Below are positions 1-13,126 of a stretch of 64,000 bases of DNA, piece after piece. Both the position numbers and the translations under genes were made by a program. The DNA comes from Setoptus koraiensis. Taxonomy: Eukaryota; Arthropoda. Position 1 is the first letter of the stretch, and each line of letters opens with the position of its first letter. The notes beneath the pieces were generated by a model. It did no database searches. It was not told the DNA's origin and saw nothing but the letters and a program-made list of their open reading frames with translations. Location of the stretch: NCBI GenBank assembly GCA_048013815.1, contig CM106586.1:6696001-6760000 (forward strand), given 5' to 3'.

Positions 1-209
1 CGTTTTGTGTTAGTTGTGTGTCATGTCATGCGATGCCACAAATCCGTTATGTTGCGCAATATGTGCTGTGTACTGATTGCGCAATCACCGGCAATAGCAT
101 AATTAATAATTAATATCGAAAATGTCGCCCCTCAACCGATAATGAGCGTGTGCATGCAAATGGGCGCCAATTAACGGTTGCTACTATATGTTCACAATAA
201 TATGCTTAC

Positions 210-1245
210 AATTGGCGCTGTAACACTGCAAACTGTCCGCTGCTGCCCTGTGCCGCTGTGCGCCCGCCTCCTCGCTGTTGGTGCGGGCCGCGCAGGGTGC
301 CGGGCCGGCCGCCAACAGTCTCGGGCTCACGAGCAGGCTAGCGCCGCTCAACAGGCTGGCCGGACTGGTGGCCGTATTCAAGCTGGTGCCGCTGTTCAGG
401 CTGCTGGCGCTGTTCGGGCTCATGGGCGGACTCAGCGGGCTCAGCTGGCAGTTGAGCGCGGAGCCCGACGCGGAGCCCAGCGCGGCGCAATTGCCGGCCT
501 GACCGTCGTCGTCGTCGTCGTCTTCATCCTCGTCGGTTTCATCTTCGGTGTCCTCGTTGTCGTTGTCGTCGCCGTTCTCCTCTATTATGGGCGGCAAGTG
601 GCAGCACATGAGCGCGGGACCCGACGCAAAGGGCGGCGACTCGGGCAACTGGTCCACCTGCTGCACCTGATACAGCGGATTGTCGTGCTGCTGGTGCTCT
701 GTGGCGCCCTCAATGAGCTCGGGCTGTCGGTGCTTTGTGGCGCCCTCAATGAGCTCGGGCCGTAGGAGCTGCGGGCCGTCGGGCTCGCAAAGCTTGAGCG
801 GGTCGGGCGGCGCGCCTGCTGCCACCTCTGAGTGGCGGGCCGAAGTAACGAGCAGCGAGTTGTTGTTGGCGTCTTGTTCGGGCTCGCTCCGGTCCTCGGG
901 CCGGTCCCGCTTTCCGCGATCGGGTTCGCCTTCGTCGCCGTCTTCGTTTTCGTCTTGTTCGTTTTGTTCATCGTCGTCGTCGTCGTCGTCGTCGTCGGTT
1001 TCCTCGATGGCCGCCTTGCCGTTGCGCAGCGTCCGGCGACGGCGTTCCGGCGCCCGCCCGGCGATCCCGTCCGCGAGCCCGTTGGTGAGCCCGTCCGCGG
1101 GCGACGGCGCCCGACTGGTGGAGCGGTCACTGTCCGACGAGGAGGCGCTGCTGCACTCGAGCTCGTCCAGCTCCGTCTCCACGTACTGCTGCTGCTTGGC
1201 GGGGGCCACTGGCGACTCGGCCTCGAGCTTGGTTTCTTCGCCCAT
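210..1245 (-). CDS. N-terminal coding exon of an uncharacterised acidic, low-complexity protein (partial)
   Basis: The frame runs from an ATG at 1245 (context CCAATGG, with an in-frame TAA just upstream) to a stop at 184. A GTAAGC splice-donor-like site at 209-204 suggests that the exon ends near 210 and that the gene continues to the left, outside the window. The protein begins MGEETKLEAE and is strongly acidic. It has two long Asp/Glu blocks (about residues 83-107 and 225-247), a basic RRRRTLR patch, Ser-rich stretches and a Ser/Pro run (LSPLSPPMSP). An imperfect 12-residue duplication (PELIEGATKHRQ / PELIEGATEHQQ) lies near the middle. There is no signal peptide, membrane segment or domain that I recognise. 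The composition suggests a disordered cytoplasmic or nuclear segment. It is the only long ORF in the first 14 kb with a biased, protein-like composition, but its function is unknown. The opposite-strand ORFs in this interval are shadows. Confidence 0.55.
690..763. repeat. 36-nt direct duplication inside the acidic-protein exon
   Basis: Two adjacent 36-nt units, each containing GTGGCGCCCTCAATGAGCTC, differ at a few positions. They encode the PELIEGAT repeat. The unit length is a multiple of three and the frame is preserved, as expected for a recent in-frame tandem duplication. Confidence 0.7.
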
Positions 1246-2456
1246 TGGTTAGTGGGGGCACATGAGCGGGTTGTGTGGGCAGTTATTTGTAAATCGAAGC
1301 TGCTTCACCTGTTGTCTTGATCGCTTGCGGTGACCGCTCGTTGCGGGCCGGACAGTCTCTATTGTGTTGTCGTTGTTGTTGTTGTTGTCCAATTGCTGTT
1401 GTTGTTGTCGTCCAATTGTTGTTGTCGCTGTTGCTGTTGTTGTCGCTGTTGTTGTGTGTGCATTCGCTGGTATGGCCGCACATCTCACACGCATATATCA
1501 CACTCGTCCGATCACATTCGAGCGATCGCATAAATGAACGAACGCGAACGCTCTCGAACGCAAAACCGAGAGCTAAAAAAGAATGCAACAACTCATTGTT
1601 TGTTGGCACGGCGCCAATGGCTTTCCGATTTTATCTCTGCCGTGTCATGCCGCTGGCGCTGTTGGCGCTGCTGATAGCGGCGCCCACGGCGCACAGCCCG
1701 GCGGTCTGACACACTCGCCTCGCCATAATTCTCTGCCCGACTTATGCCAGAGTTACGTAACTCGTATTAACTCGACGACGCATTATGCAAGTTGCATAAT
1801 GGCACATCATGTGCTCGTTAGGCTCATTTTGCGCACCACACAATGGCGCTATAGCCATTGTGCGATGACTGCCATTGGGACTGCGCGATTTGGATCACCT
1901 AGCGACCGCGCAGTCGCCAACGGCCGCTAATGCCGCAAGCTCGCTAGCTTGTTGCGCCCTGTGAAGTGCGCATTACGCAACGACGTTCACTGTGAGCCGC
2001 TTGTGAACAATTATGCATATTACGCAATCATAATCGCTCCTCTTCACTTCCTCGTTTGTGTATGCGCACACTGCGGGACAGACCAACAATGCAACCGTTG
2101 CGTCACGACGACACCAAACGAACACACTGCGCCTAGCGACGCCAAACGATGCGCCTCGAAACGGGAGCGCCCGTCTCTGTTGCTCTTTGCTGGCAGCGAG
2201 CCGCTGTGTGATTACGGCGCTACTTATTGCCGCTGTGTGATATATGCGCCCGCTCGGCCGGCCCGATGGCGCACATATCGCACACGGGAGCCGCAAACAA
2301 TGCGTACCCGATGGTATATATCGACTTGTCGCTGCGATGCCGTGGTTGGCGGGCGTGCCGATCGCGCCATTTGCGCACACTGTGCTGATTGCGGCGCGCT
2401 GGCCGGCGCGACAATGGTGACGGGCGCGGACGAACGTGTTGCAACATTTATCCGCT

Positions 2457-2498
2457 CGGGCACATTCTGTTAGATCCGGATCCGATAGAATGTGCCCG
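2457..2498. repeat. Perfect 12-bp inverted repeat
   Basis: CGGGCACATTCT at 2457-2468 is the exact reverse complement of AGAATGTGCCCG at 2487-2498. The 18-nt spacer itself contains the palindrome ATCCGGAT, so the dyad is nested. Confidence 0.75.
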
Positions 2499-3765
2499 GG
2501 CGGCCGACGAGCGGCGCAAGGCTGCCCACGGAACATATGGGCGGCACATGGTGGGCTCCACATGTTTTCCCGACCGACCGGCCGACCAATATAACTGAAC
2601 GCGGCTCGGTTTGTGTGGCCGCTGGCCGCTCTCGCATCATGACTCATGATTCATGAGAGCCGCATGCGGCCACATTGCGGTCAACGGGCCGGCAGCTGAC
2701 AGCCGTGAATGGCCGTCGCAACTTGCATTGTAAGCTTGTGAGTCGCAAGTGATAAATGTGTGAATCAAGTGTGACTTGTGCCGTTGCGCAACCATTACGC
2801 AACTATAACGACGATGTGTTGTTGTCACACGGCCAGTTGTGACATAAACACTGTTGTGTGTCACTGTTGCGCCGAGGCAACACTGTTGCTGTTGTGCCGG
2901 CGTTGCTGTTGTGCTGTCGTTGTTGTTTGCGGCCCGATGAGCGGACAACAGCGAGACAGCGGCCGGCAAAAGTGGCGCCAAAGTGTGCCGGCGGCCGGCA
3001 CGCCAAACTGGCGGCCCGAGCGACAATGCGGCCAGCATCATTAGTGGCGACACTCGGCGACGACGCACTTGTCGTCGCCGTCGACCGACAACTGTCAATG
3101 ATTGGACGATAATTGTCCGACAATAATTGTCGCACAATTGGACCAGCTGAAAAAAGGCGCGCTGAAGCGTCGCGTGCACCCGTTGCGCATCGGCCCGTCG
3201 ACTCGCAACAGTGTCACCGCTCACCTGTCGGCCGCCATATTCGGCGCTGTCGGCCGCCATATTTGGCGCTGTCGCCGGCGAGACATTGTGAGCGCACGCC
3301 AATTGTGTCAGTCGGGCCGCTCGAAACCGGGCCGTCGCATAGCGAGTGGCAGGCCGGCCGGCCGGCGAGATCGTGTCGGACGCTGGCCGTTGGTCGTGGT
3401 CGGTTGGTGCTCATTTGCATTTCGGCGGTGCATTTCGGCGGTGCGTTCCGCCGCATTCGGCGCATTTCGGCCGCTCGAGGCCGCACTCGGAGGTCTCCCA
3501 TCGTGGGAGTCCCATGATATGTGGCCTGCAGCCGGCCGGCCGGCGCGGACGTCGCAAGCGCCGGGCCGCCACTGCGAGCTAATGGGCGCCCGGGTAAGCG
3601 ATTGCGGCACGAAGGGGCCGCTTGCGCCGTGTGACGAGCACTTTTTCGGGCCAAGTGCAAGCCGAAAAAGTGTCGCTCATGCGTTATCGCACCTTTCACA
3701 CTGGCGCCGGGCCTGGCTTCGGCCGCTTCTTTTTCTGGCCCACTTTTTCGGCTCACTCTCGCGGC

Positions 3766-3825
3766 CTTGCACCATCTCTCTCGCTTGCACCATCTCTCTT
3801 GCTTGCACCATCTCTCTTGCGGCCC
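3766..3825. repeat. About 18-nt tandem repeat (TTGCACCATCTCTCTC-like unit)
   Basis: Three close copies and further diverged copies of an 18-nt unit containing TTGCACCATCTCTC run head to tail. On the minus strand they translate to a repetitive RWCK peptide, which explains the long spurious ORFs there. Confidence 0.7.
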
Positions 3826-3938
3826 TTGCAGCATCGCTGGCCTTTGCACCATCTTTGGCCTTCGCTCGCCTTCTTCGAAGTCGCTCGGCTCGGCTCGCTC
3901 CGCTGGCTCCGCCGGCCGGCCGGCGACCGCGCACACCG

Positions 3939-4002
3939 CATCGCAATATCGCAGCATCGCAATATCGCAGCATCGCAATATCGCAGCATCGCAATATCGC
4001 AG
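3939..4002. repeat. Four perfect 16-nt tandem copies
   Basis: CATCGCAATATCGCAG is repeated four times without a mismatch, followed by a degenerate fifth copy. Lack of divergence implies recent slippage or a collapsed or expanded array. The 16-nt period is not a multiple of three, and the long ORFs crossing it are shadows of the repeat. Confidence 0.85.
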
Positions 4003-5213
4003 CGTCGCAATGAGGGCTCGCCGCGGTGCGCTCGAAATGAATTGATGCGACCGGCACCGGCAGAACTGAAACGGAACGGAACGGCACCGATCGAAGCGTG
4101 CAGTGGCAGCACATTTAAATATTCAAATATTGCCTAATGTCGATCAATTGTTTCGCCTGTGTTTGTGTTGGCCGTATTTGCGTTGGCCTGACTGGTCCGC
4201 TTAACAACGCCGCTTTGAGTCACCTGTTGCGCCACAGTCGTCTGTGTGCCACTTGTTGGCGTATCGTGGAAATTGTGGAACAGCTCGCCAGTTGAGCAGC
4301 GTTGATACAGGTAAGAGTAACTGTAACAAGTGTGCGGCAAGTGGAACAATTGATCTCTCTCGGCTCATCGCGCCGACTCGCATCGTTTCAAATCGCGCCG
4401 CATTTCAGTCGCGCATTTCAGTCGCGATCGCCGGCAACGAGCGCGCCGGACAATGGACAATTTCTACACAATTGTGTGTGCAATTGTGTATCATAAATAC
4501 AGTGTGTAAATATAGTATCACAATATTTACAGGTAAATGCAAATACAGGTGAGATGCAATGAAATGAATGGTGGGCGAACAATCGCCGACAACAATTGGC
4601 CCGCGATTGTGTTGGCCCTTATTACGTAATGTGGCGCCAGCTCATTGTGTAATTTTGGCACTGTAATGAGCGTGCGCTCTAGTCGGCCGGCCGGCATGCG
4701 ATCGATCGGCGGGCCGCCGTGTCATTCGCATTGGGCCATTACGTCACACACATGGCTGCGCAATAGATATCGTATCATACATGTGATACATATTACGTAA
4801 TAATGTGAGCCATAGGTTATGTAATAGATATAAATGTGAGTTGTCAATATTGGAGCACGATACGTCTGATTGGCCGGCCTAATGACACTGGCGCAAGGCC
4901 GCGCCGCGCCGCGCCGCGCCAAGGAAAGCAGCGAAACTAAATGGAGAAAAAGCGCAGACGAGGACGGGGCAGAAAAAGAAGCGAAAACTAGCTCACTTTT
5001 TTCTCGCCGTCGCCTCGGCGCCAACTCAGCGCCGACTCGCCCCCAATCGCCCGTTGCATGCCGAATCGGCACACTTATCGGGCCCGCCCGCCCGTTGGCC
5101 CGCTCGCCCGTTGGCCCGCCGCCGCGCGACACAAATCCAACCGCCAATTACTCTGTCCGACGGCCGCCGTCTGGCCGGCCGGCCGATCGCACAGGCGGGC
5201 CGCGCCGTATAGG

Positions 5214-5285
5214 GTGAGTGGCGCAGGTGAGCTGCACAGGCGCTCTGGCCGCGGCTCACCTGTGCAGCTCGGCTGCGCCACTCAC
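5214..5285. repeat. 72-nt hairpin: 27-bp arms, 18-nt loop
   Basis: The arm at 5214-5240 (starts GTGAGTGGCGCAG) and the arm at 5259-5285 (starts CCTGTGCAGCTC) are reverse complements at 25 of 27 positions. The two mismatches sit together near the middle, and the loop is 18 nt. The dimensions resemble a microRNA precursor, but arms this close could equally be a small foldback repeat. No expression evidence is available from sequence. Confidence 0.6.
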
Positions 5286-5412
5286 TCTATGCGGCGGGCC
5301 GGAGCGGGGCGGAGTTTGCGCGGTCAAGGTTGCACTGATTGTGCTCAAAATCTCAAAATAGCGCATGCCGTGGCCGCATAGTGTAGTGGCCGCCACATAA
5401 CGTTACGCAACT

Positions 5413-5492
5413 CGTTATGTAACTCTATGTACCGTTATGCAACTCGATGTGCCGTTATGCAACTATATGCACCGTTATGCCACTCGATGTAA
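5413..5492. repeat. Four 20-nt tandem copies (CGTTATGCAACTCGATGTGC family)
   Basis: Four consecutive 20-nt units start CGTTATG and differ from one another at 2-4 positions. The sequence changes towards AT-richer DNA just downstream, near 5.5 kb. Confidence 0.75.
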
Positions 5493-7250
5493 TGCTAATG
5501 AAGGTTGCACAATGGTGAATCATTCAGACAATGACAATTTTGCCAACATGTCATATAAAAGTATTTCATTTCATGAGATTAATCAGTGCACAAACATTTC
5601 AGATAACATAAGATCGCCACCATTTAACTAATCAATACAGATACATGTGTATGTCAGCGACAAAAAAGCAACATCAACGACGTGACGCAACCCGAAACAA
5701 GTGCGATTAGGACCGAAATTTAGCAACTTTTATTTGTCATTCACTTATTAACTAATTTTACACACAACGACAACATGATACGCTATTCGCGAAAAAAAAG
5801 AAATCAGAATAAATCATTTAGTCAAAAATAAAGTCACACTCACCTAGGTGGCGTCAGAGTGCAGTGCTTCAAAATAGGAAAACCCCGCGACAGCGACTGA
5901 GACAACAACAACGACCACAACTACGAAACCAACAACAAGTTGTTGCTGATACACGTCTAGTAGCAATAGCACCAGTGAAAGTTGAAAGTGGCTCAGAAAA
6001 GCAAACTATACATCACAAGAAACCTGTCAATTTAACCAAGCGACCCGTGTTATTTGATACCTGTTGAGACTATTGTGTGTCTCGCACGTCGGCATGGGGC
6101 ATTTATTATCACTATAGTGACAATTAGCTGCTCACGAAACTCTTTTACAAATACGACAAAATTTTGACAGGTCCGACTGATTTCCGTTCAGCTATTGTGA
6201 AATAGTTGACAATACGCAAGTTGCAAATCATTTCAAGTGTAAGTAATCATTTACAAAAAACCAATAATATCAACAACTGTGATTGCTCACTGTGTGTTGC
6301 GTACGATTTCTAAGCAGCTATTTCTCATTAGTGATAATCGTTCGTCTCGTTAAAGACGACCAAAGAATTATTATTAGTTGCAGTTAAGAGCCGGCTAATT
6401 GCAGATCATTGATTGGTTGGTTGTGTGAATCGGTCTAATTGATCGCCGAGAATATATCCGGTTAAATACAAAGCCAGTTAAATACCAATCGCGGCAGTAA
6501 CAATTGCGGTAGTACCAAACGCAAATTATGTTGCATTTCGCAAATCACGCACCATAGACATATATTAACTTTGAGACACTTAGGCTTGTAGATGCAACAA
6601 ATTGAAGCCTAAAGAACAAAATAACTCTTACATAATCATTGAGGCTCTCTAAGCCTCTAGAATCCGATGAATCATTAGTAGTTAATTAATGTGTGCCAAA
6701 CTCATTACGCATGTACCTGTGTGATGTAATTAGTGTGCTTTACTGGAATTTATTGGAATACCGGTGTGTACCAAAGGTGCGCACTCATTCTTATGGCCAC
6801 ACTAATTGTAAACACACACACACACACACACAAGCGGCGATGATTATCTTTATTGTTTCATTCAACCCTCTTTGGCAACTTGTCGGTGTGCGTGTGTGTG
6901 TGTGTTGCAAGCATCATTAGCGCGGCATCAGCTGTAGTGCCGGTGTGTGGCCTGTAGTGCCATATCTCACTAGATGATCTCAGGCGGTCAAATGATCGGC
7001 TCATTTGATGCGATCCAATGAGCGCCGACATTGAACATTTTGCTTGGCTGATTTTGGTGTTGATTGATAATCAAGATAAGCTACCTCAGGCTACATGTAT
7101 TAGCCATGTATTACATGTAGCCATGTAGCTGTGATGATGTAATAGGGTAGCGCCGATGTAGTGCTTATGGTTACTTATCTACATAAAATGTAACCTGCAA
7201 AACTGTAAAAGAAGCTCGACGCTCAACTCGATGCCCATTGAGTTTGAGAG

Positions 7251-7300
7251 CATGCAAACTGCGCAAAAGCATGCAAACTGCGCAAAAGCATGCAAAAAAG
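7251..7300. repeat. 19-nt tandem repeat
   Basis: Two exact copies of CATGCAAACTGCGCAAAAG are followed by a shortened copy. The unit combines ATGCAAA with a half of the TTGCGCAA-type palindrome. Confidence 0.7.
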
Positions 7301-7932
7301 CATGCAACTCATGCGACAGGTGAGGTCAGGAAGCGTTGCGTGATTGCTTGTTGACTCGGCGCGACTGTGCGATATTTGTGCAACATAATTCACAGTTGAG
7401 TTATTCCAATAAAACTCGCAGCAACAACAAACTGGCAAACAAACCGACTGACCAACGACGACAACGACAACAACGACGACAACATTGTAAACCTGTGACA
7501 GGTGAATTGCGACTTGACTGCGACTCCGACACAATTAGTCATTGATTGCTCACAAACACACACACTCACACAAACGCTGACAGAAGTATGCCTATCAGCG
7601 GCAACAACAACAACAACAGCGACTTAATGACTACCTGTCAATAGGCGATCTTTTTTATTATTGTTGCCTCTGCTCACCTGCGCTCACCTGTGCGCACACC
7701 CGATGTGCGCAAAACAGATAATAAACAGATAACAGTGACAGGCCCAGGCAAGCCGATGGTTGGCAAGCTAATAATAGTGTTGTTGCTGTTGTTGTCGTTG
7801 TTGTTAGGTTTAGTTGTGTGTCGTTGCGTCATCATCAAATGCATCATCAAGTGCATCATCAAGTGCACCATATACAAAGTGCATGCTACAAAGTGCATGC
7901 CACAAAGTGCAGTCAGCACCACAGACCACTGC

Positions 7933-7961
7933 CAATGTCAGCTGTTTGTCAGCTGACATTG
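7933..7961. repeat. Perfect 12-bp inverted repeat, 5-nt loop
   Basis: CAATGTCAGCTG at 7933-7944 and CAGCTGACATTG at 7950-7961 are exact reverse complements around TTTGT. Confidence 0.8.
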
Positions 7962-8020
7962 ACCACTGTGACCGTTAGAGTCCAACGTTGTCACTGCACA
8001 CTGACAGCATTGCGCAACAA

Positions 8021-8053
<33 letters not shown>

Positions 8054-9892
8054 TGAGACGACAACAGGTGCATGCGCTTGGTGCACCGGTCAAACTGTTG
8101 GCACTGTTGCTATGTCATGCAACGCATGCTTGTTTGTGTGTTGGCCGTTGACAAGTGTCGTTCGAGCAACTGTCAGTTTGTTGTCATTGTCGTTGTTGTC
8201 ATTGACGTTGTTGTCATTGTCGTTGCTGTTGGCGTTGATCATGGTGGCGCCAATCACACAACAGCGGCAACTGGTTTGCTTTTAGTGTTGCCAACTAATG
8301 ACATTTGACAGTTTAGTGACACATTTGACAATAGTCATTTGCAACAGCTGAAAGTGCACCGGCTGCGCTCGTCAAATCGATTTGACAGCGCGCGCGCGCT
8401 GACCGGCGCGCAAGTCAACGTGTCAGCTGTTTTTTGTATCATTGGATATAGCGTATCAGATGGGACGGCCACCAAGCTGGCAAGTGGACAGCCGACAACG
8501 TCAAGGTGTCAAGAATTGTCGCAGAGCGGCCTACAAGTGTCAGATGTGTCAAGATCAGCTGGGAATGGTCAAGATCAGCTGATATACAGGTAGCCGCTTG
8601 GGCGGCACTGTTCAGCTCGAACAGCGGGCCGGTGTCACTGCCAGTGAGCCGTCAAACTGTGCCAGCAAATGGTCGACGCGATTCCATGTGACGCAATGAT
8701 GAATTGTTGTCGCTGTCGGTGTTGTTGCCGGCAAAAGCAGTGCAAGTAGTTGGTGTGAGCAACTGGCACTGACCGACAACGTGAAAGTATACGCCGCACC
8801 AGCTAATGGCACACGGCGCAATGGCAGATATGGCGCAATCGGTCCACTAATAGCCAGCGCTTGCCAGAGCGGAATGAGTTGCGGATATAAATATCTCACA
8901 ATTGTCGGTCGAAGTGGCACACACACACTCGGACACGACGGTCAGTCTCACGCTGCGGCCACTCTCATACGGCACTCGAGCGACTCGGGCTCGGGTGAGA
9001 CGCGGACGAGTGCACGCACATCGCCATCACCTGAGCTGTTACCTGAGCCATCGGCCGCGCTGTTACCTGAGCCATTAGCTGGCCATCGGGCCATAGGGCC
9101 GCTCGGCTGTTGGGCCGCGCCGGCTCGCTGCAGTGACACTAATTTGTTGCGAGTCACGCACGCTGAGCAAAATGGCCAAGTGGTCAGTTGCCGGTTGGCT
9201 GGCACCGGCCACTTGTTGTTGTGCCAATGCTAATTAGGCGCGGCAGCAGCAGCGACACTTTTGCCGTGTCGCGGCCGGCCGGCCGACCAACGACACCGGC
9301 GCACTGTGCAACTATCGCAGAAGTCCGTTCGAAGCCAGCCATTCGAAGGCCCGTTCGAAGGCCCGTTCGAAGGCCCGCTCGAAGCGCCTGTTAGGAGCGG
9401 CGTGTTCGAGAGAGTCCATTAAGTGGCCTATTGAGAGCAGCGAGAGCACAATTGCGTAACTGAGCGTCTCGAATTGGCGCAACCGGCGCAACTGGCGCAA
9501 TGAATATTGTCGCAGAAATGGAGCAGGTTTCGTTTGCGAGTTTCACTTGAATCAGTTCACTTGTCGCTTCATTGTTGTCGTTGCGTCATTGTTGTCGCAA
9601 TTGAATGGCAAACATCGGCTGACACTGCAAGTGACACCGCCGGCCGGCCGGCCGGCCGGTCGACTGACCAACCGACTGACCGACTGGCCAGATACTGGCG
9701 CATATTGTGTGCAGAAAGAGAAAATCGGCGAGCGCAATTTCACCGGCGCTCGCCGATCGAGCCGACACAATGCCGCTGTGTGTCACAGCCTGTGACACAA
9801 TGGCGGCTTCAGACCAGCTTTTGGGCTCGCGGCGGCCGGTCAGCGATTTCTCTCTTGCTGCAAGCCCAGCAGCAAGCAGTCGTATGACGTGT

Positions 9893-9934
9893 GTGTTACG
9901 TCATAGTGACTCTCTGGCCACTATGACGTAACAC
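9893..9934. repeat. Perfect 16-bp inverted repeat containing TTACGTCA
   Basis: GTGTTACGTCATAGTG at 9893-9908 is the exact reverse complement of CACTATGACGTAACAC at 9919-9934, with a 10-nt spacer. Each arm carries a CRE/ATF-like TTACGTCA half-palindrome. Confidence 0.8.
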
Positions 9935-10774
9935 TGGCTGGCCGATGCACGCAAATGCTGGCCAGCTATTGAGCCGATGAGGACGATGCATCAAACTGCC
10001 ACAATCTATACACACTGTTCGTAGACCATGATGTAACTGGTTACCTGTTGGCGGGCAAATCAATTTCGCTGCCGCAAACTGAACAAAACAACGGCCGAAA
10101 TTGACCGCTTGTCATGGGCATGCCAACCGCATTGCCATGCCAATCGTGCCAACAAGTGCAATAATGGAAATTATGGCAGCCGTGGCTAAACGTTGCCACT
10201 CGTTGTTCACATCGTGATGGCTCACTGGCGCTGATGGCGCGCGAGCGCGCGACAAACCGCCAACTTACCTGTTGCGAGCATCGACAAGTTGCGCAAGTTG
10301 CATGACACACGACAGCTGATCGACTTGTTGTCGGCCGATGGCGAGTCGTCCGGCGGCAGCAGCAACAACAACGACAACAACAGCAGCAACAACAACAACA
10401 TTCATCAGTCAGAGCAGCAACGTGAGCAAATCAAATGCGGGTCAATGGCGCATGTAAACGACGTTTATTGGCCCACTGTCGCCATTGACACTTCATTTCA
10501 CTCTCTTGCTCTCTCGGCTGCGCTATTGTTGTTGCGCAATAATAGCATTGGCTATTATTACGTAACAAGCTCGCGCAACTGTCACCACCAATTGCTGACC
10601 AATGTGTCTCGGGGCCAAGACACACCACCTAGCGACAACTCACGAAAGTTACGTCACGTTTATTGTCGCCCACATAACACCGTGTCACGTGTCAACACGA
10701 GTTACAGGTGGCAGTGGCGGCGACAACAAACTAACCAACCAACCAACTGACTGTTGGGCTCCTTTTGGGGAGTT

Positions 10775-10870
10775 TGGGCCTATCGGCCTTTTGAGCATTT
10801 TGGGCCCATTGGCCTTTTGGGATTTTCGGGGATTTTGGGCCCATTGGCCTTTTGGGATTTTTGGGGATTT
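10775..10870. repeat. 35-nt tandem repeat (GGGCCCATTGGCCTTTTGGG unit)
   Basis: Two 35-nt units at 10801-10835 and 10836-10870 differ by a single base, and a diverged partial unit precedes them from about 10775. Confidence 0.8.
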
Positions 10871-12654
10871 TGGGCTCTGCCCAGACAGCCCTAATCCGGC
10901 AGTTTAGACTTGCGCAGTCTGGAAGAAGCGGCACAGTCTGACAAGTTAATAGTTACGTAACGCAGTGGTTTTACACTCATGACTCATCATGCGAGTGGCC
11001 GTTTCAAATCTTACATGGCAGCGAGCAGCAGCTTGTGGCCAGTCTGGGCTCGGTATGCCATGTTACAGTTACGTAATAGCTGTCCAGCTCTCTCGGCTGG
11101 CTAATAATAATACGCTCGCTTCGCCAGAGAATAATTGGCGCCAAAACGATGATAAAGACGTCGGTCTTGTTAACGTGACAGCTAATAGATTGGATGCGCC
11201 AGAGGATGCTGCCGCATTCGAGTTGAATGGCATAGAAAATAAGCGCCGGCGAGCTAGCTTGAGAAGATCGTCGTGATGTGACGGCCACGCCAGATTGTTT
11301 GCGCTTGCCTAGAGGGCCAATTATCTTTTGTGATCCACTTATGGCGCTTATAACACTGCAAACGGCGCTCTTGATACTGCGGATACTTGCACTGCCGATA
11401 TCGCGGACGCCCGGCGTCTCGTTGCAAGCTCGGCCGACTTGCGCAACGGCGGCCCGCCATTCGGAATGGAGCCGTTCGAAATGGAGCCGTTCGAAAGCGA
11501 CCCTTGCAAACTGACCATTGTAACGAGCGGCCGACAAACAAACAAACAGTCCGGCAGGCGGACAGACGGACAGACGGACAGCGAAAGGCCCGTTGGCCGT
11601 CGTACCCGTGGCTCGTCGGCCCGTCGGCTTGTTGGCCGCCACAACTGCGGCCCGCGGGTCGGCCGAGAGAGCGAAAGCTCTCGACTATACATTGTATATA
11701 GTATATATTGTATAGCTGTGCAGCACATGGCAGTTGGCAACTCTCTCACAGAGTTGGCAACCGGCATATAACTGGCATGATGTGCCGGATATTCGCACCG
11801 ATCCCGGCGCAGCGGCTCTGACACGGATGGCCGATATGCGCGGCGGGCATTGTTGCGGGCATGCGTGACAGAGGCGCCGGTAAACGGACTGACAGGCCGG
11901 TCACGGCGTGATTATTATCTCGACACTCGGGCCAGCCACTCAAGTGTCTGTTGTGTTGTTAACATGATATGCAAATCCGATAAAATTCACTGCCATCAAT
12001 GCTGCAGCATTTACGGCGCGCGTCCACTGCGTCATTTGCATAATTTCCGAGTTGTTGTATTTGATGCCGATTCTGCCGGTAACAGCAACAACAACAGCAA
12101 CAACAACAACAACAACAAAAACAAAAACAACAACAACAACAACAGCGGCAACAATAACGGCCGCAAATGTGAGCTATTGATGATGACACCTGTTGTTTTT
12201 GTGTCGCTCTTGGCACTTGTTGCATTGTTGGCGCCTCTTGTTTCACTGCAAGACAATTTTATATGTTGTGTCTCGTCTCACTTACCTGTGTCAGTTAGCG
12301 TGTCCACTCAGTGCGGACTCCACAATGGACAGTGGGCAGTGTAGAGACACTCGCCTATAACACCGAGAATTATTATTGTACGACTAATGCCAAAACAACT
12401 ATTGTGAATGCCAGAATGCAACGCTTACGCAACACAAGTCATGTGGCATAAGTCATGTAGCATGAGAGTTGCGCAACAACACACAAGTTACGTAACATGG
12501 GTTACGTAACATGGGTTGCGTAACATAGGTTAGTTGCAAATTAGTTGCCTCATATCACATTGTTACGTAACTAGCCCGATAATGATGCCGCATGCGTTGC
12601 GCAACGAGCTCTCCATGGCGCACACTGTATGGCAGCTCGCAGTGTCTCGAGTGA

Positions 12655-12686
12655 CTCGAGACTCTACTAGAGAGTAGAGTCTCGAG
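12655..12686. repeat. Perfect 14-bp inverted repeat, 4-nt loop
   Basis: CTCGAGACTCTACT at 12655-12668 and AGTAGAGTCTCGAG at 12673-12686 are exact reverse complements separated by AGAG. A further CTCGAG lies just upstream. Confidence 0.85.
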
Positions 12687-12862
12687 AATCGCACTGTCTA
12701 GACTCTCACAACGGATAGGCAACGGCGAGAGAATTGGAGCAACATGTCAATTACGTGTCATGCGTGTGTCTTCTTTATGGCGCATTCTTTCTCACCGTCG
12801 TCATTAAATGGCTAGCTTGGGATGCGTACGCCTGGTGCTTGCCGTTGCTGTTGCTGTTGTCG

Positions 12863-12894
<32 letters not shown>

Positions 12895-13084
12895 GCTGTT
12901 GCTGCTGCCGCTGTGGCATCAGTTAAATGGTATGTTATGTAACAACACTGTTATCGATTGTGTTATTGGCACCCACGCCAATCACGCTCAATCTCGCCAG
13001 TCTGGCCAAATACTAGCAAACTATTACATGCAATTGCAACTGTGCGCTTGGCATATTACGCAACCCTATGTTACTGTTGCGCCT

Positions 13085-13126
13085 CTCAACTTGACAGTCT
13101 CAACTTGACAGTCTCAACTTGACAGT
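13085..13126. repeat. Three perfect 14-nt tandem copies
   Basis: CTCAACTTGACAGT is repeated three times without mismatch. Confidence 0.85.

Noticed and set aside
3939..4002. CRISPR-like array
   Set aside because: The 16-nt units are contiguous with no spacers, and the genome is eukaryotic. It is a simple tandem repeat.
3102..4013. 303-codon plus-strand ORF and the 254-codon minus-strand ORF opposite it
   Set aside because: Both read through the 16-nt and 18-nt tandem arrays and GGCCGGCC strings. Their peptides are translations of the repeats, with no start context, domain or splice support.
9335..9385. tRNA T-arm-like GTTCGAAGG motifs
   Set aside because: The motif is repeated every 12 nt as a tandem array, and no cloverleaf can be drawn. 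No convincing tRNA was found anywhere in the window.
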